NCBI GenBank assembly: GCA_035547755.1
Contig: DASZUG010000082.1
Location: forward strand, 1 to 64,000
Source: Mesorhizobium_L sp035547755
Lineage (GTDB): Bacteria > Pseudomonadota > Alphaproteobacteria > Rhizobiales > Rhizobiaceae
Direction: 5' to 3'
DNA length: 64,000 bases
The stretch's first letter is position 1. Every line of letters begins with the position of its first letter. The position numbers were made by a program, and so were the translations under genes. Shown in pieces: positions 1 through 6,909 of this stretch. Below the pieces are notes generated by a model. That model did no database searches and was not told the DNA's origin. It saw only the letters and a list, made by a program, of their open reading frames with translations.

Positions 1-175
1 TACCGGTGGTACGGCCAAATCCGCCCGACAAAGCGGGCGCCCGCCAGCGGGAAACCCTTGCGGGCCGGGCCAATTCGCCTCCGGCAGAACGATTCCATCT
101 AGCCCTGAACCGCTCTAGGCGTGCGACAGCGAACCGGCAATCGGCCGTCTCTTCCGGGCAATGCTGGAGCGATCC
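1..175. other. Non-coding stretch at the window edge
   Basis: I see no convincing gene here. Positions 22-27 and 34-39 form a perfect 6-bp GC hairpin (CGCCCG/CGGGCG, 6-nt loop). It could belong to a terminator for the kinase gene that ends at 176 or for a gene beyond the window edge. There is no T-run next to it, so this is weak. Confidence 0.4.
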
Positions 176-2482
176 TCAGGGTAATGGATCGGCGTCGAGA
201 GATCTGCGGATTTCGTCGGCCAGACGGGTCGCCGAATAGGGTTTGCTCAGTTTCCTGAACCGGCGGGTCGAGATGTCCTTCGCTCCCTGCTTGTCGCCGA
301 CATCATAGCTGGTTGTCAGCAATACCTTCACGCCGGGCCGGTTCCGCCCGACCCATCGCGCGATGTCGTAGCCGGTTTTCGAACCGGTCAGCACGATGTC
401 GCTGAAAACCAGCACGATGCGGGAATCCTCGCGCAGTATCTGGCAGGCCTCCGCAAAGGATTCAGCCGCGCGCGTGATATAGCCAAGTCGTTCCAGCCTT
501 TCGACAGAGACCTCTCTCACCCCCTTATTGTCCTCAACGACCAGAATAACCTCGCCATGTCCTCTCTTGCATAGAGAGGTGGCAGGTTTGATGGTCGTTC
601 GCTCTCCGGTCGAAATACGCGGGATATAGATATTGACCGCCGTCCCCTTACCCATGGAACTGTCCAGGGTCACGAACCCACCGCAGGCCTGTGCGAAAGC
701 ATAGACGCTCGGCAGGCCCAGCCCGCTTCCCTCACCATCCTTGCTGGTAGTGAAGAAGGGATCGAAGGCGTGTCGACGTACGTCCTTCGTCATCCCGGTT
801 CCGCTATCGCGCACCGAAATCTGCACGAATTCTCCCGACATTTTCGGCGCGCCGGCACGGTCGCGTTTCTCCGCCAGCGTCACATTACGGGTTTCTATAT
901 GCATGGCGCCGCCATTGGGCATGGCATGCCTGGCGTTCATGACGAGGTTGATGATCGCGCTGTCCACCTCGGCCGGATCGGCCCATGTCATCCATAGATC
1001 GGATGCAAGATTGACATTTAGCCGGACATTGCCACCGAGCGCATGCTCGAACAGCACCACCATTCCGGAGACGTGCTGGTTGAGGTCGACTTTCTCGAAT
1101 TCCGATTGCCGCTTTCTTGCCAGGGTCAGCAACTGGCGCGTGAAGCCGGCGCCTCTCACCGCTGCTTCAAGCGCCTTGCCGACCATCACGCGCGGTTTTC
1201 CCTGCACAATGTGCGGCTCCACAAGTTCGAGATTGCCGATGATGATGGACAGCAGATTACCAAAATCATGCGCGATGCCGCCGGCGAGACGTCCTACGGC
1301 TTCCATCCGCCCCGCACGAGCCAGCTCCTCCTCCACGGCTCGCCGCTCCGAAATATCATAGATGGTCACGGTGCGGTGCAACTCTCCATGCATATCGTTC
1401 CATTCCGTCGCCATATAGTCGATCGGAAATGTCGATTTGTCCTTGCGCTTGCCTTGCATATCGTGATTGCCGTCGAAAACTCCGCCGCCCACCACGGTTT
1501 CGACCTCATTCGCTCTGTGCCCGATGACGATAAGATCGATGTTCCTGCCCAGCAGTTCGGTTTCCGAGTACCCGAAAAGCATCGAGGTCGCGGAATTCAT
1601 GGATTCGATCTGTCCGCGACGATCGGTGACGATCATCGCGTATTCGACGCTTTCGATGGTGGCACGCAGCCGAAGCTCGCTCTCCGCAAGAGCGATGGCG
1701 GCGCCTTTCTGTGGTGTTATATCCTCGCTGAAAACAACGACGCCGCCCACGGACCCGGCGGCGTCGCGCCAGGGACGCACTTCCCAACGCAGCCACTGCT
1801 CCTGCCCGCCGGGGTGAATGATGAGGTCTTCCTCCTTGCGGCTGATTTCGCCTGCAAGAGCCTTGCGCAGCGCCTCGGACCAATCGAGCGGCATGCCGCC
1901 GGCGAGATCGGCCGCGGCGTCGTCGAACTGCTCTTCGCCGACGCCGTAATTGTCGATCCATCGGCGGCTGGCCGCGAGACAGCGCAGGTTCTTGTCAAAC
2001 AACGCCAATGCTGCGGGCGCATGCTCGATAAACAAGCGAAACAACTGCTCACTTTTCAGAAGCCGCACGGCGCGATGGGCTTCGGCCTGCGCTTCGGCAG
2101 CACGAAGGCTGATAACGGATATCGCATGGCAAACGCCGATAACAAGCGCGCAGTTCACGACGAAGATGGCCAACACTACCAGGCGAGGCACGCTGTCCAG
2201 GGGATGGAACAGCAATAGCGCGCTGGTGGTGGCGGCCACGGAGGCAACAAGGCCACCCCGGTAGCCTCCCAGCAACGCGGAGGTCGCGACGGCGAAATAG
2301 AGTATCGCGTATGTATGGCCGGAGTCGGATCTGCTGAAGATTGCAAGCTGAGCGACAGTGGCCACCGCCGTCAGGAAAAGCGGGAGCGCCACCCAGCCGA
2401 ATACAGAATTCTTATTTACATGGCGGAGAAACAGCTCGCCGCCCTGCTTCAGCAAGCGCTGGAAATAATGCAAAGCCCGCAT
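176..2482 (-). CDS. Hybrid sensor histidine kinase with KdpD-like membrane domain, two PAS domains and a C-terminal receiver
   Basis: A 768-residue membrane kinase. Four hydrophobic segments at about residues 28-125 resemble the DUF4118/KdpD sensor membrane domain. Two PAS domains follow (about 145-255 and 270-380). The dimerisation box carries the phospho-acceptor His405 in the motif HDFGNLL. The ATPase domain shows the N box (NLVMNARHA, near 513-520), DSGTGM (559-564) and GEGSGLGL (583-590). The C-terminal receiver spans about 645-760 with phospho-acceptor Asp695 and Lys747. This layout lets it phosphorylate its own receiver. The OmpR-type regulator gene lies upstream on the same strand, but 202 nt containing a palindromic repeat separate the two, so they may not be a pair. 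The signal sensed is unknown. Confidence 0.9.
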   Translation of the reverse strand: MRALHYFQRLLKQGGELFLRHVNKNSVFGWVALPLFLTAVATVAQLAIFSRSDSGHTYAILYFAVATSALLGGYRGGLVASVAATTSALLLFHPLDSVPRLVVLAIFVVNCALVIGVCHAISVISLRAAEAQAEAHRAVRLLKSEQLFRLFIEHAPAALALFDKNLRCLAASRRWIDNYGVGEEQFDDAAADLAGGMPLDWSEALRKALAGEISRKEEDLIIHPGGQEQWLRWEVRPWRDAAGSVGGVVVFSEDITPQKGAAIALAESELRLRATIESVEYAMIVTDRRGQIESMNSATSMLFGYSETELLGRNIDLIVIGHRANEVETVVGGGVFDGNHDMQGKRKDKSTFPIDYMATEWNDMHGELHRTVTIYDISERRAVEEELARAGRMEAVGRLAGGIAHDFGNLLSIIIGNLELVEPHIVQGKPRVMVGKALEAAVRGAGFTRQLLTLARKRQSEFEKVDLNQHVSGMVVLFEHALGGNVRLNVNLASDLWMTWADPAEVDSAIINLVMNARHAMPNGGAMHIETRNVTLAEKRDRAGAPKMSGEFVQISVRDSGTGMTKDVRRHAFDPFFTTSKDGEGSGLGLPSVYAFAQACGGFVTLDSSMGKGTAVNIYIPRISTGERTTIKPATSLCKRGHGEVILVVEDNKGVREVSVERLERLGYITRAAESFAEACQILREDSRIVLVFSDIVLTGSKTGYDIARWVGRNRPGVKVLLTTSYDVGDKQGAKDISTRRFRKLSKPYSATRLADEIRRSLDADPLP

Positions 2483-2544
2483 GAGCCTCCCCCGGAGCCG
2501 ATACGATCAGACTGGATCGCATCATGCTCCTATCTCTTTGGCTA

Positions 2545-2591
2545 AGCATGATCTTTTGGGAAAGCCGGCGTTCACTTTTCCGGATCATGCT
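2545..2591. repeat. Palindromic intergenic repeat, copy 1
   Basis: A 9-bp inverted repeat, AGCATGATC at 2545-2553 and GATCATGCT at 2583-2591, encloses a core with GGAAA and TTTCC arms. Similar sequences lie at 5642-5688 and 51546-51590. A partial tail (CATCATGCTC) also occurs near 2520-2529. Repeats of this kind are scattered between genes in many Hyphomicrobiales. It fills most of the gap between the response-regulator gene and the kinase gene. Confidence 0.7.
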
Positions 2592-2684
2592 CTGGCACAT
2601 CACGCAAAACTTAACTGTCCTCCACTGCCAGACAGGCTTTCACTAATGATTTCCGGCCCTGCCGGCTGCTTTCCGCTCACCCTC

Positions 2685-3413
2685 TTATTTGTTGACCGTC
2701 GCCGTAAAAACATAACCCGCGCTACGCACCGATTGAATGAGTCCTTCGGCGGCATGGAGACGCGCCATCTTGCGTTTGAGGCGATTGACCTGGTTGTCGA
2801 CAAGGCGATCGTTTCCAAACCAGGAAGCGCCCTTCGTCAGTTCAATGATCTCGTCCCGCGTGAGAACCCGGTTGGCGTTGGCGAGGAACACTTCGAGAAG
2901 CGCGGATTCCGACACCGTCAGGCTCGCTTTTTCGCCTGCCGGCGACGTCAGTTCACGACGCTGGCAATCGAATTGCCAGCCGTCAAATATGTACCTTCGA
3001 CCCCTGTCTTCGTCGGTTCGCATCGAAGCAGCATGTCGACGCAGGACACTTCTGATCCGCGCCAGGACCTCGCGGACATGAAACGGCTTGGAAATATAAT
3101 CATCCGCGCCCAGTTCCAGCCCGACGATGCGGTCGATCGGCTCGCCTTTGCCTGTGATCATGATGATGGGCACGCCATATTGCCCCTGGACCTCGCGCGC
3201 GAGAGCGAGGCCGTCTTCATTATTCAACTTCAGGTCCAAAGTAACGAGGTCCACGGTTTCGCGCCGCAGGATTTCCCTAAGTTCGGTACCGTTGGCCGCT
3301 TCGCTTACTCTGTAACCTTCGAGTTCAATACATGCGCGAATGAGATCTCGAATATCCATATCGTCGTCAACGACGACGATATGCGTCGAGGACAAATGTT
3401 GGTCCGGACACAT
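2685..3413 (-). CDS. OmpR/PhoB-family response regulator
   Basis: A 242-residue two-domain response regulator. The receiver shows the acidic triad (Asp16-Asp18), phospho-acceptor Asp60 (VTLDLKL) and Lys109 (ISKPF). The C-terminal winged helix (about 140-240) ends in the usual RSAGYVF motif of the family. I chose the start at 3413 (MCPDQHLSS) because the receiver begins about 10 residues later. An in-frame start exists at 3587, but the extra 58 residues have no family counterpart and read like promoter DNA. The hybrid kinase gene lies downstream on the same strand. The target genes are unknown; the adjacent polysaccharide locus is one possibility. Confidence 0.88.
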   Translation of the reverse strand: MCPDQHLSSTHIVVVDDDMDIRDLIRACIELEGYRVSEAANGTELREILRRETVDLVTLDLKLNNEDGLALAREVQGQYGVPIIMITGKGEPIDRIVGLELGADDYISKPFHVREVLARIRSVLRRHAASMRTDEDRGRRYIFDGWQFDCQRRELTSPAGEKASLTVSESALLEVFLANANRVLTRDEIIELTKGASWFGNDRLVDNQVNRLKRKMARLHAAEGLIQSVRSAGYVFTATVNK

Positions 3414-3538
3414 GACACAATACACCCCACCGTCCCTAGCCAAGTCCCACGCGTATCGTAACACGGATTCTGTTTTGATTCTTTTAGATTCATTGCAATG
3501 ATTGCTTTTCCCTCCGTTTATCGGATTATTAGGTACGA

Positions 3539-3552
3539 TATCAAAATTGATA
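3539..3552. promoter_or_regulatory. Inverted repeat TATCAA-N2-TTGATA, candidate operator
   Basis: Two perfect 6-bp arms separated by AA, in the divergent region between the OmpR-type and Crp-type regulators. The half-sites resemble FNR/CRP half-sites (TTGAT/ATCAA) but are turned outward relative to a normal FNR box. The neighbouring Crp-type protein or the response regulator could bind here. The binder is inferred only from position. Confidence 0.35.
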
Positions 3553-3616
3553 CGTCGAATAGTCGCCGGTTGGACTCTATCCATCAACGGGATGATGCCG
3601 GCTGCAATTAAAGAAA

Positions 3617-3640
3617 TACGACACAGTCTATCGTGTCTTA
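3617..3640. promoter_or_regulatory. Imperfect inverted repeat, candidate operator
   Basis: TACGACAC at 3617-3624 and GTGTCTTA at 3633-3640 are complementary at 7 of 8 positions, with an 8-nt spacer. The site sits about 130 nt upstream of the Crp-type gene. Position and symmetry suggest a protein-binding site. There is no direct evidence of the binder. Confidence 0.3.
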
Positions 3641-3767
3641 CATATTCATTTTGACTATTTTATGAAATTTTCCGCTTCCGGCACAAGTCGCAATATTTGG
3701 GTGTGTTCGTGCAGTACTTTGGGAATTTTTAATCATTTATTTTCCGGCAAAAATGGGGGGTTCTGCA

Positions 3768-4526
3768 ATGACCAAAGATATACCGGTCTTTCAGCGATAT
3801 GGGAGCGCCATAGGAATCCTCATTGGCGAAGGCCGCTTCGAGCAAAGGTTGTATCGCGCCGGAGAGACCATCGTCATCCAGGGGGACGAAGAGACGCGTG
3901 CCTTCATCGTCAAGGGGGGCTGGGGATGTATCAGCAGGTGCCTGCACGGCGGCCAGCGCCAACTTATCGAACTGTCTTTGGCCGGTGACGTCGTGGACTT
4001 TTCGTTCGGCGCAACAGGCGGGCAAGAGGAGTTCTCGGCGCTCACCGATATGATCGTCTGGGAGGGTCCTTCGGCGAGAATGGGCGTCCTAGACCGTTCC
4101 GATGCGGTAGTGAGGCGTTTCCTGGCGGATGCTGCCCGGCGGCGCCGCGCCATCCTTGTCGAAAGGCTCGCCAACCTCGCGCTTCGCGACGCTTCCGCTC
4201 GAATTGCCCATTTCCTGCTAGAGATAGGCACGCGCCTGTGCTTGGCCGGGTTTCCGGCGCGGGACGGCTACCAATGTCCGCTCGTCCAGCAGGATGTGGC
4301 GGACGCGTTGGGAATGACGCCCATTCACGTCAACAGGATGCTGCGCGAGGCTCGAGCTCTCAATCTTTATGATTTCCGCCGAGGCCGCGTGGAATTCCTG
4401 AATTATACCGATACGGTGGCATTCGCCGATTTCGATTGTGGTTTCCTGAACTGGGGGAACGTCGCGCAATGCCGCAGAGACGTTGCCCGTACCGACGCGG
4501 CGCGTCTAGAGAACAGGAGATGCTGA
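3768..4526 (+). CDS. Crp/Fnr-family transcription regulator
   Basis: A 252-residue regulator with an N-terminal cyclic-nucleotide-binding-type beta-barrel (about 10-125), a long dimer helix (about 130-165) and a C-terminal winged helix (about 170-220), whose recognition part reads QQDVADALGMTPIHVNRMLRE. No cysteine cluster of the FNR iron-sulfur type is visible, so redox sensing like FNR is unlikely. I prefer the ATG at 3768 because a G-rich ribosome-binding site (3755-3760) precedes it; another ATG in frame lies at 3753. It is the first of two plus-strand regulators before the exopolysaccharide genes. Its ligand and targets are unknown. Confidence 0.85.
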   Translation: MTKDIPVFQRYGSAIGILIGEGRFEQRLYRAGETIVIQGDEETRAFIVKGGWGCISRCLHGGQRQLIELSLAGDVVDFSFGATGGQEEFSALTDMIVWEGPSARMGVLDRSDAVVRRFLADAARRRRAILVERLANLALRDASARIAHFLLEIGTRLCLAGFPARDGYQCPLVQQDVADALGMTPIHVNRMLREARALNLYDFRRGRVEFLNYTDTVAFADFDCGFLNWGNVAQCRRDVARTDAARLENRRC

Positions 4527-4554
4527 CATTGACCCTTCGCCATCGTGGTCAATG
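4527..4554. terminator. Hairpin directly after the Crp-type gene
   Basis: CATTGACC (4527-4534) and GGTCAATG (4547-4554) form a perfect 8-bp stem with a 12-nt loop, starting at the first base after the stop codon. No T-run follows, so it may act as an RNA-stabilising hairpin or a weak terminator. The remaining 240 nt up to the next gene are AT-rich, probably its promoter, and hold no visible gene. Confidence 0.45.
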
Positions 4555-4795
4555 CGACGAGGCCCGCACCTCCGGATGAAGGCCATGGGCATTCATCCCT
4601 GTCAGTCTTAGGAAGCGACCCGAATCCTTCGCTTACCGAAGGAATGGAAGTATTTTAATCCTATATTAAAAGGCGATCCAAAATAAAATTCATTCTAGTT
4701 AATAAATGTTAGAAAAGTGTGTCGCCGTTTATGGCAATCTTAGATAGTAACGATGGTTCATCTGAAAGAGATATGACCATTTCATCTAGGGTTGT

Positions 4796-5572
4796 GTGAG
4801 TACCATGAATAGACATCTCTCCTCAGACTATATCTCCAACTCGGCAAGAGACATTGGCGCCATGAAAGAGGCTATGCAGCCTGCGCCAATCGATCACGCG
4901 CGGGCAAGTGTCGAAATGAACGTGGTTGTCATCGACCCTCGCCTGCTGGACAGGGAATGCTTCTGCAGTTTCCTGGAAATGCATGAGCCGAAATTCAGCG
5001 TCACAGCATTCGCATCGCGGGCGGAATGGCTGGCGAGCAACCAGGCCACCGCCACATCAGTCGTCATCCTGAGCATTGGCGGCACGAAATTGTCGGAACC
5101 AGCGGTGGCGAACAGCCTCCGGCAGACCACGAGCGAACTTTCGCCCGTTCCGATCATAGTTCGGGGCGATAGCGAAGAGTTGACGCACATTTTGCGCGCT
5201 TTGGAATGCGGCGCGCGAGGCTATATACCTTCCTCCGTCGGCCTGACCATATGCGTCGAAGCCATCAAGCTAGTTATTGCGGGAGGCACCTTCATCCCGG
5301 CCAGTCCGGTGATGGCGATGAGCAAGGTGATCGAGGGCAGCGGCACGTGCCAGCATTTCGCTGGAATGTTCACGCCGCGTCAGGCCGATGTCGTCATGGC
5401 GCTGCGCCGTGGCAAGGCCAACAAGATTATCGCTTATGAGCTCAATATGCGGGAGAGCACCGTCAAGGTTCACATCCGCAACATAATGAAGAAGCTCAGG
5501 GCGACCAATCGAACCGAGGTTGCCTGCAAGATCAACGACCTGCTCATGCCGGACGCCGCCGCGCATAGCTGA
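4796..5572 (+). CDS. LuxR-type regulator with degenerate receiver domain
   Basis: A 258-residue protein with a C-terminal LuxR/GerE helix-turn-helix (about 192-250: TPRQADVV, KIIAYEL, STVKVHIRNI). The N-terminal half (about 41-160) folds like a response-regulator receiver by pattern: an acidic residue near 47, beta3 at 88-93 and the late GY motif at 142-143. But the phospho-acceptor Asp is replaced (VVILSIGG, Ser near 93), and the conserved Lys after GY is Ser (GYIPSS). It is therefore unlikely to be controlled by normal phosphorylation. The start at 4796 is GTG; an in-frame ATG at 4805 is equally possible. It is an orphan regulator next to the exopolysaccharide locus and a good candidate for its control. 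Confidence 0.82.
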   Translation: MSTMNRHLSSDYISNSARDIGAMKEAMQPAPIDHARASVEMNVVVIDPRLLDRECFCSFLEMHEPKFSVTAFASRAEWLASNQATATSVVILSIGGTKLSEPAVANSLRQTTSELSPVPIIVRGDSEELTHILRALECGARGYIPSSVGLTICVEAIKLVIAGGTFIPASPVMAMSKVIEGSGTCQHFAGMFTPRQADVVMALRRGKANKIIAYELNMRESTVKVHIRNIMKKLRATNRTEVACKINDLLMPDAAAHS

Positions 5573-5641
5573 CTTCGCATCCTCCGACGACTGGCGTTCG
5601 CCGACCGCGTTTGCGGAACCGGCGGACGCCAATCTTTTTGC

Positions 5642-5688
5642 TGGGGATGATTTTCCGGAAAACGACGTTCACTTTTCCCGATGCAGCC
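5642..5688. repeat. Palindromic intergenic repeat, copy 2
   Basis: A 47-nt stretch between the LuxR-type gene and gmd that lines up with copy 1 at 2545-2591. The shared core is CGTTCACTTTTCC, with GGAAAA on the other arm. The outer arms have diverged (GGGATGA.../...GATGCAGC). It lies between two convergent genes. Confidence 0.5.
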
Positions 5689-5751
5689 GAAAGCCGCTTT
5701 TGCATTTTCATCGCGCCGGCGGAAAAAGTAATTGCAGGTCGAGGAAGCGAC

Positions 5752-6843
5752 TTACCCCACCGCCTGCCAACCGCCCTCGTCCAGATGGCGGTAGGTCGCT
5801 TCCCAGGCGATGGTTTCGAGATCGGAGCGCATCATTTCGCGCACCATTTCCTCGAAGCTTACGGAAGCCGACCAACCGAGGACGCGTTTCGCCTTGCCCG
5901 GGTCGCCCAAAAGCAGATCCACCTCGGTCGGGCGAAAATAGCGCGGATCGATCGCCACAAGGACCCGTCCCGACTTCGTGTCACGGCCTTTTTCGGCTAC
6001 ATCCTTACCGGTCCATTCGATGCTTATGCCAACCTCCGCGAAGGCAGTCTCGACGAAGGCACGGACCGAATGCTTTTTTCCCGTCGCCAGAACATAATCG
6101 CCGGGACTGTCCTGCTGGAGCATGCGCCACATGCCTTCCACATAATCCCGGGCGTGACCCCAATCGCGTTCCGCATCGAGGTTCCCGAGATAAAGGCAGG
6201 ATTGCAGGCCAAGCGAAATCGCCGCCGCGGCCCGCGTTATCTTGCGCGTCACGAAGGTCTCTCCCCGGAGAGGGCTCTCATGGTTGAACAGGATGCCGTT
6301 CGATGCGTGCAGGCCATGGGCCTCGCGGTAGTTGACGACCATCCAATACGCATAGAGCTTGGCCGCCGCATAGGGCGAACGCGGGCAGAACGGCGTCGTT
6401 TCCGATTGCGGGACCGCTTGGACCTTTCCATAAAGCTCGGACGTCGAGGCCTGATAGAATCGCGTCCGGCCCTGCAGTTTCAGAAGGCGAACAGCCTCGA
6501 GCAGGCGCAAGGTGCCCAGCGCATCCGCATTCGCCGTGTATTCAGCGGTTTCGAAGCTCACCTGCACATGGCTCTGTGCGGCAAGATTGTAGATCTCGTC
6601 AGGCTGAATCTCCTGCACGATACGGATCAGGTTCGTCGCATCGGTCATATCGCCATAGTGTAGCCGCAAGCGGACATTGTGCTCGTGCGGATCCTGATAA
6701 AGATGATCGATACGGCCGGTATTGAACGACGACGATCGCCTTTTCACGCCATGGACTTCATAGCCCTTGGCCAGGAGAAGTTCGGCCAGATACGCTCCGT
6801 CCTGGCCGGTAATACCGGTAATAAGGGCTTTCGGCCTGCTCAT
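5752..6843 (-). CDS. gmd: GDP-mannose 4,6-dehydratase
   Basis: A 363-residue extended short-chain dehydrogenase. It converts GDP-D-mannose to GDP-4-keto-6-deoxymannose, the first step to GDP-L-fucose. The NADP site GITGQDGAYLAELLL is near the N terminus. The catalytic Ser/Thr-Glu pair lies in STSELYGKVQ and the Tyr-Lys pair in YAAAKLYAYW. Length matches the family. ATG 6843 is preferred over GTG 6849 because GGAGAG sits at proper spacing. It is the last gene of the minus-strand polysaccharide operon, 66 nt after the copolymerase gene. The second enzyme, fcl, lies at the far end of the locus (28441-29430). Confidence 0.95.
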   Translation of the reverse strand: MSRPKALITGITGQDGAYLAELLLAKGYEVHGVKRRSSSFNTGRIDHLYQDPHEHNVRLRLHYGDMTDATNLIRIVQEIQPDEIYNLAAQSHVQVSFETAEYTANADALGTLRLLEAVRLLKLQGRTRFYQASTSELYGKVQAVPQSETTPFCPRSPYAAAKLYAYWMVVNYREAHGLHASNGILFNHESPLRGETFVTRKITRAAAAISLGLQSCLYLGNLDAERDWGHARDYVEGMWRMLQQDSPGDYVLATGKKHSVRAFVETAFAEVGISIEWTGKDVAEKGRDTKSGRVLVAIDPRYFRPTEVDLLLGDPGKAKRVLGWSASVSFEEMVREMMRSDLETIAWEATYRHLDEGGWQAVG

Positions 6844-6909
6844 GTTCACCTCTCCGGATTAAGCTTCCATTCAACCCTTGCGAAATTCGTGCAGAATATA
6901 TTTTCCGAT

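Larger units (their letters stand above)
3414..3767. other. AT-rich divergent promoter region between response regulator and Crp-type regulator
   Basis: About 350 nt much richer in A+T than the flanking genes and without a credible gene. It holds three small inverted repeats: CATTGCAATG at 3491-3500, TATCAA-AA-TTGATA at 3539-3552, and an imperfect one at 3617-3640. It should carry the promoters of both flanking regulators. Confidence 0.6.

Noticed and set aside
1043..2218. Open frame of 391 codons on the plus strand
   Set aside because: Fully antisense to the hybrid kinase; composition typical of a shadow frame.
2481..3461. Open frame of 326 codons on the plus strand
   Set aside because: Antisense to the OmpR-type regulator, whose receiver and winged helix are intact.
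3768..4526. FNR-type oxygen sensor
   Set aside because: The N terminus lacks the cysteine cluster needed to hold an iron-sulfur cluster.
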